From the NCBI GenBank assembly GCA_019747735.1, contig JAIEQL010000032.1, positions 27,541-91,540 on the forward strand: DNA of 64,000 bases. Reading direction: 5' to 3'. The notes under the pieces are model-generated. The model made no database searches. It worked only from the letters and a program-made list of their open reading frames with translations, and was not told the origin of the DNA. Shown one piece after another: positions 1 through 8,628 of the stretch. The stretch comes from Chthoniobacterales bacterium (lineage in GTDB: Bacteria; Verrucomicrobiota; Verrucomicrobiia; Chthoniobacterales; UBA6821). The position numbers and the translations under genes are program-made. Position 1 is the stretch's first letter. The number at the start of each line of letters is the position of its first letter.

Positions 1-1768
1 ACCGACCGACGATACTGCGCACTTCAATGTTGTCGCTGACACCAAGAATACCAGGTCGCAGGCAACAAGTACCACGAATAAGCAAGCGTATTCGCACTCC
101 CATCTGAGAGGCACGATAGAGAGCCATGATCATACTCTCTTCCACAAGGGCATTCATTTTGATCATGACTCCCGCAGGACGCCCACAACGAGCATGCTCA
201 CTCTCTCGATTAAGAAGTTGAAACAATTTTTCCTTCATGTTGTAGGGAGCCAATGTGAGGGTTTGCAGCTCAGGAAAACGGGAGACCCCCGTAAGCATAT
301 TAAACATGGCAGCAACATCATCGGTGATTCTTTGATCAGCCGTTAACAATCCCAAATCAGTATAAAGACGCGCTGTTGTAGGATGATAATTTCCTGTGCT
401 CAAATGCACATACCGCCGAATCACCTCTCCCTCTTGCCTCACTACGAGCATGGCCTTAGCGTGTGTTTTTAAACCGGAGATTCCATAGATCACATTCACG
501 CCGGCATCGCGCATCATGCGAGCCCATTTGATATTGGAAGCCTCATCAAAACGAGCTTTCAATTCGATAACGACAGTGACCTGTTTTCCATTTTGAGCTG
601 CTGTGATGAGGGAAGCAACTAAAGGAGAATCGTGGCTAGTTCGATAGAGTGTCTGCTTGATAGCCAATGTATGAGGGTCCTCAGCAGCATGCCCTAAAAA
701 ATCGAGAACAGTTTGAAAACTATCATAGGGGTGATGCAAAAGAATATCTCCTTTGCGCAGGTGCCAAAAAATATCAGCTTCTTCCTTGAGAGAAAGAACC
801 GTATGCGGTGTAAAGCGCTTCTCACGTAGATCTGGACGATCTATTTCAAAAGCAAGTGGCAAGAGCTGCTTCAAAGCTAAAATATCAGGGAGCACATAGA
901 GGTCATTTTTTTGAAGATGCAATAGCCTGAGTAGCTTCTCAGAAAGAAACTCAGGGCAACTGTGATGTACTTCCAGGCGAATAGGCGCATGCCGATGCAC
1001 ATGCCTCAACTCCTCTTCAATAGCATGGAGCAGGTCTGATTCCTCCTCATCAATGGTCAAATTACTATTGCGTGTGATTCGAAAAAGATGAGCTCCTAGA
1101 ACAGGGACACCATAAAAAAGAGCTCCGACATGATGTTGAATGATACTTTCTAAAAAAACAAAATGACACTGCTCTGACTCACTCTCATTGGGAAAAGGAA
1201 CCAGACGAGGCAAGGTTGGAGGAATAGGAACGACAGCGAGATCGGTGCTTATTTCTTCTCCTTGAAGCCCCTGAAGAGCAACCAGTACATTTAAACTAAG
1301 ATTAGGAAGCTGAGGAAAGGGATGGACGGGATCAACTGCTAGCGGTGTCAGCATCGGAAAAATAAATTCCTCAAAATACTTTTTGAAATACTCTTGCTCT
1401 GCGGAAGCTAAGTCTGAGTAGTGGTGAAAGGTAATTTTTTCTTGCTCAAGAGCAGGAGCAATCATTTCCTTCCAACATTGATACTGCACAGCCAATTGTT
1501 TTCGAATCCGTGCTGAAAGAGCCTTGAATTCTTCTTCTGGAAAAAAACCATCAGCAAGAGGCTTGTTTCCTCCATGCTGACATTGCTGCTTGATCGCAGC
1601 GACATGAACTTCAAAAAATTCATCGAGATTAGAACTGACAATACCAAGGAACTTCAATCGTTCTAACAGCGGATTTTCCAGATCAAAGGCCTGGTCTAGC
1701 ACTCGCTGATTAAACTCCAACCAGCTCAATCCACGATTGAGATAGAGAGCGTCATCCTTGAATTTCAT
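1..1768 (-). CDS. ppk1: Polyphosphate kinase 1, C-terminus cut by window edge
   Basis: This enzyme polymerises the gamma-phosphate of ATP into polyphosphate and acts at the inner membrane/cytosol. The complement strand reads from ATG at 1768 as MKFKDDALYLNRG, followed by the LSWLEFNQRVLDQA N-terminal domain typical of PPK1. The conserved HLSTGNYHPTTARLY stretch lies near 362-415 and RGTCCLRPGILGVSDNIEV near 15-75. These two stretches belong to the PPK catalytic domains. About 589 codons are visible, against roughly 690-720 residues for the family, so about 100 residues lie beyond position 1. The upstream region holds two miniature inverted-repeat elements and no gene. The frame is uninterrupted in what is visible, and the identification is secure. 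Confidence 0.95.
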   Translation of the reverse strand, partial: MKFKDDALYLNRGLSWLEFNQRVLDQAFDLENPLLERLKFLGIVSSNLDEFFEVHVAAIKQQCQHGGNKPLADGFFPEEEFKALSARIRKQLAVQYQCWKEMIAPALEQEKITFHHYSDLASAEQEYFKKYFEEFIFPMLTPLAVDPVHPFPQLPNLSLNVLVALQGLQGEEISTDLAVVPIPPTLPRLVPFPNESESEQCHFVFLESIIQHHVGALFYGVPVLGAHLFRITRNSNLTIDEEESDLLHAIEEELRHVHRHAPIRLEVHHSCPEFLSEKLLRLLHLQKNDLYVLPDILALKQLLPLAFEIDRPDLREKRFTPHTVLSLKEEADIFWHLRKGDILLHHPYDSFQTVLDFLGHAAEDPHTLAIKQTLYRTSHDSPLVASLITAAQNGKQVTVVIELKARFDEASNIKWARMMRDAGVNVIYGISGLKTHAKAMLVVRQEGEVIRRYVHLSTGNYHPTTARLYTDLGLLTADQRITDDVAAMFNMLTGVSRFPELQTLTLAPYNMKEKLFQLLNRESEHARCGRPAGVMIKMNALVEESMIMALYRASQMGVRIRLLIRGTCCLRPGILGVSDNIEVRSIVGR

Positions 1769-1818
1769 GAGAAAAAAATTTCTTAGTATAAAAGAAAAGC
1801 AAGAGCTGAGAAAAGCAA

Positions 1819-1981
1819 TATAGTGGATTAAATTGAAAAGAGCGCTTTAGAAGCGCTGAATTTTTTCTTAAGACAAGGCTGAAGAGTTTAGGCTATCCAA
1901 AGATAACCTAAAGGATGAGAACACAGTCTTAAGGAAAAAGAGCAAGCTTATGATGTGCCCTTTTCAATTTAATCCACTATA
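1819..1981. mobile_element. Miniature inverted-repeat element, family B (complete)
   Basis: A 163-bp element. Its 22-bp left end (TATAGTGGATTAAATTGAAA...) is repeated exactly in inverted orientation at 1960-1981. Inside are a small palindrome (agcgctttagaagcgct) and an inner inverted pair (cttaagac / gtcttaag). It has no coding capacity. A right-half fragment recurs at 15911-15961. Perfect ends with a TA boundary suggest a non-autonomous transposon (MITE). No matching transposase is present in the window. Confidence 0.8.
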
Positions 1982-2124
1982 AGAGGGTGTCTTGAAAATG
2001 AATAAAATTGATGCAGTACCAGGAGCGAAGCGCACAGACCCGCAGTGTATATGGACATACTCGAGGACGCGAGCACTGGAGCGACGCCGTAATGCGCAAT
2101 TTTAGTCTTTTCAAGACACCCTCT
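1982..2124. mobile_element. Miniature inverted-repeat element, family C, copy 1
   Basis: The ends are AGAGGGTGTCTTGAAAA on the left and its reverse complement before CTCT at 2124. It directly abuts the family B element. The interior (2010-2100) holds the GCGCACA...GTGTATA...ATACTCGA core that is shared with families A and G. A second copy in the opposite orientation lies at 15767-15910. No reading frame is evident. Confidence 0.8.
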
Positions 2125-2213
2125 AAATAGGAGAAGGTAGTAACCGCCTTGCTCTTTGTTACGAAGCAATTTCACTGTCTTCTTTAAAAAAAACTGTTAC
2201 CCTGCCCAGCTTA

Positions 2214-3038
2214 ATGATGACGCAAGATTTCCTTAAACACTGGGCAAGCATACTCTTTTTCAAAAGGTTTCCACTAGCACAGGCGTTTTACCTCTACCTG
2301 GGACAAACAGCTCTCCTGGTTATGGAATCGCTTCACTCTATCGTGAAGGGGAGGGTCCGTTGGACTCTTGTCCTGGGGCAATTAGTGGATATTGGCTATG
2401 GTTCCCAATTTGTTGTTATTGTCACAGGAGCTTTCACGGGAGCGGTTTTTACAGCGCAAATTTTTTATCAATTTTCCACCTTAAATATGAGTTCTGCGGT
2501 GGGCCCCGTCGTTTGTGTAGCTCTTTTTCGGGAGTTGGGACCTGTCTTGACAGGGCTCATGGTAGCAGGGCGAGTTGGAGCAGCGATGAGTGCCGAAATT
2601 GGAACGATGAAAGTCACTCAACAGCTCGATGCTCTCCGCGCTTTGGCAGTTCATCCCATTGACTATCTGGTTGTTCCTCGCGTGGTGGCCATGATTATCT
2701 CCATGCCACTCCTTGTCGCAGAATGTGTTTTTTTTGGTATTTTGTCAGCTTACTTTGTTGCCACCCAGTTACTGGCCATTCCCAGTGTCTATTTTCTACA
2801 AAACATTCAGCGATTTATTGATGGTCATAATTTAGTAATGTCGTTGGTTAAAGGTTTTGTTTTTGCCATCATCATTGTTTTTATTAGTTGTCAGCAAGGC
2901 CTCACCACACGAGAAGGAGCTGTAGGAGTTGGCAAAGCCACCACAGAAGCCGTTGTGCTCTGCTCCCTCTGCATCCTCATTGGTAATTTCTTTCTCACCA
3001 TGGTTCTTAATATGGTTTTCCCTGCCGGTTTACGTTAA
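2214..3038 (+). CDS. mlaE: MlaE-family ABC transporter permease
   Basis: Integral-membrane permease of the Mla-type phospholipid transporter that keeps the outer membrane asymmetric. The 274-residue product has the family signature: RELGPVLTGLMVAGRVGAAM near residues 106-125 and AEIGTMKVTQQLDALRAL just after it. A second conserved block, QQGLTTREGAVGVGKATTEA, lies near residues 227-246. Several hydrophobic segments are visible. ATG at 2214 is used; a second ATG follows at once. The downstream mlaF begins one base after the stop, so the two are probably translationally coupled. No Shine-Dalgarno sequence is visible. Confidence 0.93.
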   Translation: MMTQDFLKHWASILFFKRFPLAQAFYLYLGQTALLVMESLHSIVKGRVRWTLVLGQLVDIGYGSQFVVIVTGAFTGAVFTAQIFYQFSTLNMSSAVGPVVCVALFRELGPVLTGLMVAGRVGAAMSAEIGTMKVTQQLDALRALAVHPIDYLVVPRVVAMIISMPLLVAECVFFGILSAYFVATQLLAIPSVYFLQNIQRFIDGHNLVMSLVKGFVFAIIIVFISCQQGLTTREGAVGVGKATTEAVVLCSLCILIGNFFLTMVLNMVFPAGLR

Positions 3039-3039
3039 T

Positions 3040-3813
3040 ATGTCCCTTCCCTTTATTCCACAAAAAGAGATACCGATTATTGAAGTTGAAAATCTCACTC
3101 AACGCATCGGAACTCAAGAAATCTTGCGAGGAATCTCTCTTTCTATTTTTCGTGGAGAAACTCTCGTTCTTCTAGGGCGGAGCGGTGGAGGCAAAAGTGT
3201 TTTTTTACGTCACTTGATTGGTCTGATGCGGCCTGCCTCTGGAAAGATCCTCATTGATGGGCAAGATATTTCTCATTTAACAGAACGTCAGCTAGAACCA
3301 ATACGACGCAAGATTGGGATGCTTTTTCAAGATGGAGCCTTATTTGATTCAATGGATGTCTTTGAAAATGTAGCCTTCCCCTTAAAAGAGAAAGGAGAGC
3401 ATGATCTCATCAAGCTCCGCGAAAAAGTAGCTTCCGCCCTCGAGCTTGTTTCTCTCATAGGTCAGGAAGCAAAAATGCCAGTGACTCTTAGTGGCGGAAT
3501 GCGCAAAAGAACAGCCTTAGCGCGAGTGATTATCAGCGAACCTGCTTGTATTTTGTATGATGAACCGACAGCAGGTCTCGATCCTATTGTTTCAGACACC
3601 ATCAATCGCCTTATCCGGCGCTTGCAACAGCGCCTCCATGTTACCTCGGTAGTCGTTACCCATGATATGGCCAGCGCCAACCATATTGCCGATCGCGTTG
3701 CTCTTTTACACGAAGGAAAAATTTATTTTTGCGGAACCCTCGATCAATTTCATAACTCTAAAGATCCCCTCCTACGTGATTTTATCCAGGGCCGTTCTCA
3801 TGAGATTGATTGA
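3040..3813 (+). CDS. mlaF: MlaF-family ABC transporter ATP-binding protein
   Basis: Cytoplasmic ATPase that drives the MlaE permease. The 257-residue product has Walker A GRSGGGKS at residues 46-53, the ABC signature LSGGMRKRTALARV, Walker B ILYDEPTAGLDP and the switch histidine in VVTHDMAS. The LSGGM form of the signature is usual for MlaF. The frame is open further upstream to 2929, inside mlaE. The ATG at 3040 gives a normal N-terminus (MSLPFIPQKEIPIIEVENLT) and avoids that overlap, so it is preferred. It sits between mlaE and mlaD in one operon. Confidence 0.93.
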   Translation: MSLPFIPQKEIPIIEVENLTQRIGTQEILRGISLSIFRGETLVLLGRSGGGKSVFLRHLIGLMRPASGKILIDGQDISHLTERQLEPIRRKIGMLFQDGALFDSMDVFENVAFPLKEKGEHDLIKLREKVASALELVSLIGQEAKMPVTLSGGMRKRTALARVIISEPACILYDEPTAGLDPIVSDTINRLIRRLQQRLHVTSVVVTHDMASANHIADRVALLHEGKIYFCGTLDQFHNSKDPLLRDFIQGRSHEID

Positions 3814-3856
3814 ATATTTTTAACTCTAACTTCAACTTTTACCTTTCACTTTCTTC

Positions 3857-4621
3857 ATGGATTCTTCTCATTACTCAACCCAGCTTCGAGCAGGTATTTT
3901 TCTTTTTGTAGGACTTGTGGCTATTTTCTCGCTCGTTCTTTATTTCGGTCGTTTTAGTGAATACTCCGGGCATTATTATCCAATTACAGTGGAATACTCC
4001 AATGCCAATGGATTACTCAAAGGAGCTGATGTGCTCTTAGCTGGAGCGAGAATTGGAAATATTGACAAAGCTCCCACCGTCCTGCCTAACATGACAGGCG
4101 TTGCCGTAGTTTTAAAGATTGAGGCCAATGTCCACATTCCTAAAGAAAGTATTTTTTCCATTGGAAGCTCCGGATTGCTCGGTGATCGTTTTGTGACTGT
4201 TACCATTAAAGAAGATGCTAACCTTACCGATACTCTTGCTCCTAAATCAATCGTTCAGGGACAACGCGAATCAAGTCTAGCGGACCTTCAGCAAGAAATG
4301 GGAACAATCATTCCAAAAATAGATCGAGTCGTTAGCAATGTTGATACGATTACAGAACGTTTAAAAAATGATCTTTTTACCAAAAAAGGAATCACAGAAA
4401 TGAAAGAGACCCTCTCTAATATTCATGAAACATCGGTGCTTCTGGCCAACTCTTCCCAACAAGTCCAGGGAATTGTTAATAAGACATCTTCTTTCTTAAA
4501 TAAAGGAAACAACGCTATGGCCAGCGCTAACGGCGCTATGGAAGACCTGAAAGCCTTCATTAGGAACTTGCGACTTCATGGAGTTATTTTCTATCGTGAT
4601 ACGGCTAAGGGTAGTCGTTAA
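3857..4621 (+). CDS. mlaD: MlaD-family substrate-binding (MCE domain) protein
   Basis: Periplasmic lipid-binding subunit of the Mla transporter, anchored in the inner membrane. The 254-residue product has one N-terminal membrane segment (about residues 12-30) and an MCE domain (about 38-115, with YSNANGLLKGADVLLAGARIG). A long, probably helical C-terminal region follows. This matches the one-helix MCE proteins that form a hexameric ring on MlaE. It lies 43 bases after mlaF. The outer-membrane lipoprotein and periplasmic shuttle of proteobacterial systems are not encoded next to it. Confidence 0.9.
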   Translation: MDSSHYSTQLRAGIFLFVGLVAIFSLVLYFGRFSEYSGHYYPITVEYSNANGLLKGADVLLAGARIGNIDKAPTVLPNMTGVAVVLKIEANVHIPKESIFSIGSSGLLGDRFVTVTIKEDANLTDTLAPKSIVQGQRESSLADLQQEMGTIIPKIDRVVSNVDTITERLKNDLFTKKGITEMKETLSNIHETSVLLANSSQQVQGIVNKTSSFLNKGNNAMASANGAMEDLKAFIRNLRLHGVIFYRDTAKGSR

Positions 4622-4720
4622 GATTGCTTTGCAATAAGTTGAAGTTGAAGAATTTTTTTGGAGAATTACTTCATTATCAATAACAATTTTTTTGCCAGAA
4701 AATAAAACTCTCTTTTTAAC

Positions 4721-5287
4721 ATGATCCGGATTCGTCCTCTCCTTTTTTCATTTTTTTGCTTCATAGCCATAACCCTTCCCCTGCGCGCCCGTGAAATGGC
4801 TAGTGGCGCTATCCAGGCTCTTCGCGAAGCTGGTCGCCCCGAACTCCTCCTTGGTCTTGCTGAAGTTAAGGGAGAACATGGAGATCCTAATCCTGAAGAA
4901 TGGATTTTGCTCTGCAATGACTCAAGCGCTCCAAGTGGGATTCGGGAACTCATCATTAAAGATCATCACATCATTTCAGAAAGCACCCCCACAGTTGCTT
5001 TTAGCGGCACAGGAGCCTTACCTCAACTTGACTTAAGCAAGCCGCTCATGGAATCAGGAGCTCTCTTTGCCGCTGCCAACCGCAGCGCCATCGATCATCA
5101 TATCGGATTTGATTATGTTAATTACTCCTTGCGAATCGATGCCGTCACCGGAAAGCCACTGTGGATTGCGAAACTTTATAAGATCAGCAAAAAAGGAGAT
5201 AAGCATAAGGATGGCAAAAAGGAAGATAAGCTTGTCGGGACTCTGCAATTCTCCGCAGAGACAGGAGCAGAAGCGAAGGGGTTGTAG
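4721..5287 (+). CDS. Secreted protein of unknown function
   Basis: I do not recognise this 188-residue protein. It begins with a clear signal peptide (MIRIRPLLFSFFCFIAITLP followed by LRA). The mature part is soluble, with a Lys/Asp-rich stretch near residues 152-168 (KISKKGDKHKDGKKEDK). No catalytic motif or membrane anchor is seen. It lies between mlaD and the nucleotidyltransferase on the same strand and may be co-transcribed with the mla genes. A role in the envelope is inferred from the signal peptide and the context only. Confidence 0.65.
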   Translation: MIRIRPLLFSFFCFIAITLPLRAREMASGAIQALREAGRPELLLGLAEVKGEHGDPNPEEWILLCNDSSAPSGIRELIIKDHHIISESTPTVAFSGTGALPQLDLSKPLMESGALFAAANRSAIDHHIGFDYVNYSLRIDAVTGKPLWIAKLYKISKKGDKHKDGKKEDKLVGTLQFSAETGAEAKGL

Positions 5288-5288
5288 G

Positions 5289-5315
5289 AGTGTTGCTGAG
5301 CAAGTCAGCAACACT
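5289..5315 (+). terminator. Strong hairpin after the secreted-protein gene
   Basis: A perfect 11-bp stem (AGTGTTGCTGA / TCAGCAACACT) with a 5-base loop follows directly on the stop codon at 5287. No U-run follows, so it could be an intrinsic-terminator remnant, an mRNA-stabilising hairpin or a short repeat. It supports starting the next gene at 5362 rather than inside the hairpin at 5290. Confidence 0.45.
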
Positions 5316-5361
5316 AGTTCACAGTCTTCAATTTTTAACTTCAACTAGTTTGGAAAAATCC

Positions 5362-6333
5362 ATGACCCTCGTCCTTCTCGCAGCAGGCCTCGGAAGCCGT
5401 TATGGCGGGCTCAAACAGCTCACTCCCGTGGGACCGAAGGGAGAGGTGCTGCTCGATTATTCGGTGCGAGATGCCGTCAAGGCCGGCTTTTCAGAAATTG
5501 TTTTTATTATTCGAAGAGAGATTGAAGAGCTCTTTCAACAAAAAATTCTTTCTCGCTACCAAACTCTTTTTCCTGGTCTCATCATCCGCTACGTCTTTCA
5601 GGAACTCACTGATCTAGTTCCCCCTCACTTCTCCATCACACGGACTAAGCCATGGGGCACTGGTCATGCCTTGTTAGCAGCACGCCATGTTGTCACGACT
5701 CCTTTTGCGGTGATTAACGCTGATGATTACTATGGTCCCACAGGCTTTGTGCTCCTCAAAAAGTTTTTTGAGAATTTCAGAAAAGGGGTCAGCACCAGTC
5801 AATTTGCAGACGCAGTCGCCAATTGCGGGACTGACCCTTTTTCTGAATACGCCATGGTCGCCTATGAGCTTGGCAAGACGCTTAGCGAGCATGGAAGCGT
5901 CTCTCGCGGCATTTGTGAAACTAGCAAAGGGGTCAGTACCAGTCAATTTGCAGACACAGTGGCCAATTGCGGGACTGACCCCTTTTTCCTCACTACCATT
6001 ACCGAGCGCACCGCTATTGAGCGGACATCCCATGGGATTGTTGCTCAAGAAAAAGAGGGACAACTCATTCCTTTGAAAGAAGAGACTTGGGTCTCGCTCA
6101 ACTTCTGGGGCTTCACACCAGCCTTCTTCGCTCAACTCGAAGAAAAATTTTCTCAGTTTTTAGAAAAAGAAAAAAACTTAACAACTACTGAATTTTATCT
6201 CCCTCAAGCCATCAACGACCTCATCCAGGAAAAACGGGCCTCTGTGCAGCTTTTCCCAACTCCTGATCGCTGGATGGGGCTGACTTATCCAGAGGATCTG
6301 GCTGTGGTGCAGGAAGCGTTAAGAAATCAATAA
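5362..6333 (+). CDS. Sugar-phosphate nucleotidyltransferase with two in-frame REP insertions
   Basis: Probable nucleotidyltransferase of the GT-A fold that makes an NDP-sugar. The 323-residue product starts with LAAGLGSRYGGLKQL (residues 6-20), the nucleotide-binding loop with its Arg and Lys, and has the metal site NADDYYGP near 119-126. Later blocks (TLSEHGSVSRGIC, ETWVSLNFWGF, TPDRWMGLTYPEDL) look like a conserved family of UTP-glucose-1-phosphate-uridylyltransferase-like proteins. Residues 141-160 and 189-208 are almost the same peptide (KGVSTSQFADxVANCGTDPF). They are encoded by two copies of a GGGGTCAG...CTGACCCC element. The frame stays open, so the gene may still work with two extra loops. 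The substrate cannot be named. Confidence 0.8.
   Translation: MTLVLLAAGLGSRYGGLKQLTPVGPKGEVLLDYSVRDAVKAGFSEIVFIIRREIEELFQQKILSRYQTLFPGLIIRYVFQELTDLVPPHFSITRTKPWGTGHALLAARHVVTTPFAVINADDYYGPTGFVLLKKFFENFRKGVSTSQFADAVANCGTDPFSEYAMVAYELGKTLSEHGSVSRGICETSKGVSTSQFADTVANCGTDPFFLTTITERTAIERTSHGIVAQEKEGQLIPLKEETWVSLNFWGFTPAFFAQLEEKFSQFLEKEKNLTTTEFYLPQAINDLIQEKRASVQLFPTPDRWMGLTYPEDLAVVQEALRNQ
5782..5841. repeat. REP-like element inserted in frame, copy 1
   Basis: The sequence begins AAAGGGGTCAGCACCAGTC and ends with GCGGGACTGACCC plus a T-run. The two ends are inverted repeats. It encodes a 20-residue insert in the nucleotidyltransferase. It differs from copy 2 at only a few bases, and its end motif matches the ends of the RAYT cassette at 44102-45185. 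Confidence 0.8.
5926..5985. repeat. REP-like element inserted in frame, copy 2
   Basis: The second copy begins AAAGGGGTCAGTACCAGTC and ends CGGGACTGACCCCTTT, so its ends (AAAGGGGTCAG / CTGACCCCTTT) are perfect inverted repeats. It is read in the same frame as copy 1 and gives the same peptide with one Ala-to-Thr change. The 28 residues between the copies (SEYAMVAYELGKTLSEHGSV...) look like native protein, so the copies were probably inserted separately. Confidence 0.8.
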
Positions 6334-6363
6334 AACATCAACAAGGCCACAAATAGGGTGTCT

Positions 6364-8628
6364 TTATTTTTGGTACTGAGAAGGAGTAAAAGAATTTACT
6401 GGTCTCTTTATTCGGTTTGAGCGTCTTGTTTCTAGAGGGGGCTGTTGTTGAGTTTCATAATCAGCAGGGCTAAAAAATTTTGCCTGTCTCAGTATCCGTC
6501 CTTTCAACGTTGTTTTGGGAGCATTACTATTTTTATTAGAGTCTTGTTCTGGAAGAGGAGTGTAAGGGGCTGTATGAATTAATCCAATCAATTCGTTAGG
6601 ATCATTCACTGATGGAGTCCCTGATGGAGTCCGACTCAACTCATGAGTCGGTATAACAGCTTGAGACTCAGTCAAACTGGACGAAGAACCCCGAGGTGAT
6701 TCGTTAGAAAGATTATCTGTTGAATTTGAGAGCACAATCGAGCCATCACCTGGAAGGCTTACTGGGTTTCCTGTGCCGACATCATTTGCTGTTTGGTTAA
6801 AGCGAGGGGAATCTACAGAGTCTTCTCTATCAGAATCAGAATCAGAATCATATCGAGGAGAACCTGGAGGATTTATACGGGAACTACTTGTTCTGTTGTA
6901 ACGAGTTGGACGCTCTAGCGCATCGTCCTTGTTCCACCATTTCTTTATTGTGTTCCACAAGAACGCCGCAATGACGCTTGCAGGTAAAAAATGCCCTATA
7001 TTCCATTCCCCTGACTCTAATTTTTTCTCTTGGTGGCCTTGAGCCTGTTCCTTAAAAACTGTTTCATTGCTTGAAGCCTCTGGATGTTTTTCTTCAATAG
7101 GCCCTCCATTTTCTGAAACAGAAGAATCATTAGCCACTCTTTTTAATTCTTCGAGGACTTCTTTGGGAAGCTTTTCTTCAGGTTGTGAAGAATTATTATC
7201 TCCCTTTTGACTCAATTTGCCTTTCTCATCTAGAGTTTCTAAAAATGCCAAAACATCATAATCCGTCGTAGTTAATGGGTAGGCACCATGAGAAGTTATA
7301 GAAATAAAATTGCTTGGAGACTCTTGATCATGATGAGCTGAGTTACCTCCTTGAAAACGGCTCTTTATCTGAATTACTGGTTCGTCAGAACCAGATTCAG
7401 TCATAGGAATAAAACTTCTTAGAGACGCTTGATTATGATGAGCCGAGTTACCTCCTTCAAAAGAGCCCGTTATCTCAATTGCTGACTCGTTATAATGAGT
7501 TCCAGTTCTAGAAATAACCTGACTTAAAGACCCTTGATCATGATGTGCCGAGTTACCTCCTTTAAAAGGGTCCGTGATCTTAATTGCTGAGTTGTTATCA
7601 TGAGTTCCAGCTATAGAAACCCAATCTTGATTATCTTGGTCCACAGGACGCCTAATATACTTGCTTAGAACCTGGTTACGTTCTTTCACCCCATCTAAAT
7701 GAACATAAGGATGGAAAAATACCGAATCGCCAGGTGTTAGTACGGGAAGCTTAGAATTCACGTAATTCATCAAGGGTTTATAATCAAGCTGACTAAAGAT
7801 CGTGACAAGACCTAGTAGAGTAGTAGTCCTAAGTAGTTGTAGTCGCTTTGACCCAGGGAAATGGGTACGCGTATCATTTTTGTTTTTATTAACTTGTTCA
7901 TTTGTTTTGACAGGCACTGCTTCTGGATCATTTCTATTTGCATGAAACTCACCCTCTTCTTCAAATTTACTTTTTGTATTTGATAATATTAGTTCTTTAA
8001 AAAGATGTTTGGAGGGTTCTTCCTGATTGCGGGTTATATCATTCTGGGAAGAGCTTTTTACAATATCTTCGAGTTGACTCACCAAATCAGAAGTGACCTC
8101 AATAAGTTGTTCTAGCTTCTGCTGAACTGAAAGGTCCAAATCGCTAGAAGCGCTAGAAACTAATTTTTCAAGATTGTTATATTTCTGTTGGTATCTCTCT
8201 AGATTGTAAGACGATAGCAGTAGATCGTCTTGAATGTCTCTTAGATTCACTGTTACATTTGAAGAGGAAACATTTCCTAGCTCTTCTTTAGCCTCTTCTA
8301 TTTTTGTATCTAGCACTCCTACATCAAAAAGATCCTCAGCCTCACTATCAGTATCTTTCGAAGAATCTGACTCACCAGCAACACTCTCCTCATCATGATC
8401 ACTTCCTTCCTCTTTTAATAGCGTCTTATTAGAAACCGGAATAGCATAGGAAGCATGACTGGTGAGAGCCTTCTCCTGTGCTTTTTTACTAGCTTCTTGC
8501 ACATTATCTTTTTCAACGGACTCACCCCCATTTTCACCTTCTTTTTTCCCCTCCATCACTGCCACAGAGAGGCGTGATGAGGCGATCAAGAGGGTAATTA
8601 AAAATAATAATAGAGAGATTTTTTTCAC
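6364..8628 (-). CDS. Large exported low-complexity protein with three 35-residue repeats
   Basis: I do not recognise this protein. From GTG at 8628 it starts with a good signal peptide (MKKISLLLFLITLLIASSRL, then SVA). The frame is open to TTG at 8700, but that start would put about 24 residues before the signal. The mature part is acidic, Ser/Asn/Glu-rich and partly helical (near residues 110-190). Three tandem 35-residue repeats carry GGNSAHH[DN]Q, encoded near 7310-7625. A hydrophobic segment (LPASVIAAFLWNTI) and a Ser-Pro-rich tail follow. The tail ends RRSNRIKRPVNSFTPSQY, a phrase more familiar from eukaryotic retroelement polyproteins. A surface or host-directed role is possible but is inference. 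Confidence 0.65.
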   Translation of the reverse strand: MKKISLLLFLITLLIASSRLSVAVMEGKKEGENGGESVEKDNVQEASKKAQEKALTSHASYAIPVSNKTLLKEEGSDHDEESVAGESDSSKDTDSEAEDLFDVGVLDTKIEEAKEELGNVSSSNVTVNLRDIQDDLLLSSYNLERYQQKYNNLEKLVSSASSDLDLSVQQKLEQLIEVTSDLVSQLEDIVKSSSQNDITRNQEEPSKHLFKELILSNTKSKFEEEGEFHANRNDPEAVPVKTNEQVNKNKNDTRTHFPGSKRLQLLRTTTLLGLVTIFSQLDYKPLMNYVNSKLPVLTPGDSVFFHPYVHLDGVKERNQVLSKYIRRPVDQDNQDWVSIAGTHDNNSAIKITDPFKGGNSAHHDQGSLSQVISRTGTHYNESAIEITGSFEGGNSAHHNQASLRSFIPMTESGSDEPVIQIKSRFQGGNSAHHDQESPSNFISITSHGAYPLTTTDYDVLAFLETLDEKGKLSQKGDNNSSQPEEKLPKEVLEELKRVANDSSVSENGGPIEEKHPEASSNETVFKEQAQGHQEKKLESGEWNIGHFLPASVIAAFLWNTIKKWWNKDDALERPTRYNRTSSSRINPPGSPRYDSDSDSDREDSVDSPRFNQTANDVGTGNPVSLPGDGSIVLSNSTDNLSNESPRGSSSSLTESQAVIPTHELSRTPSGTPSVNDPNELIGLIHTAPYTPLPEQDSNKNSNAPKTTLKGRILRQAKFFSPADYETQQQPPLETRRSNRIKRPVNSFTPSQYQK

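Noticed and set aside
2929..3039. Longer start for mlaF inside mlaE
   Set aside because: The frame is open, but the extra 37 residues come from antisense-like reading of mlaE in another frame, and ATG 3040 gives the standard N-terminus.
5290..5361. Earlier start of the nucleotidyltransferase
   Set aside because: It begins inside a perfect hairpin and would add 24 unrelated residues before LAAGLGSRYGG.
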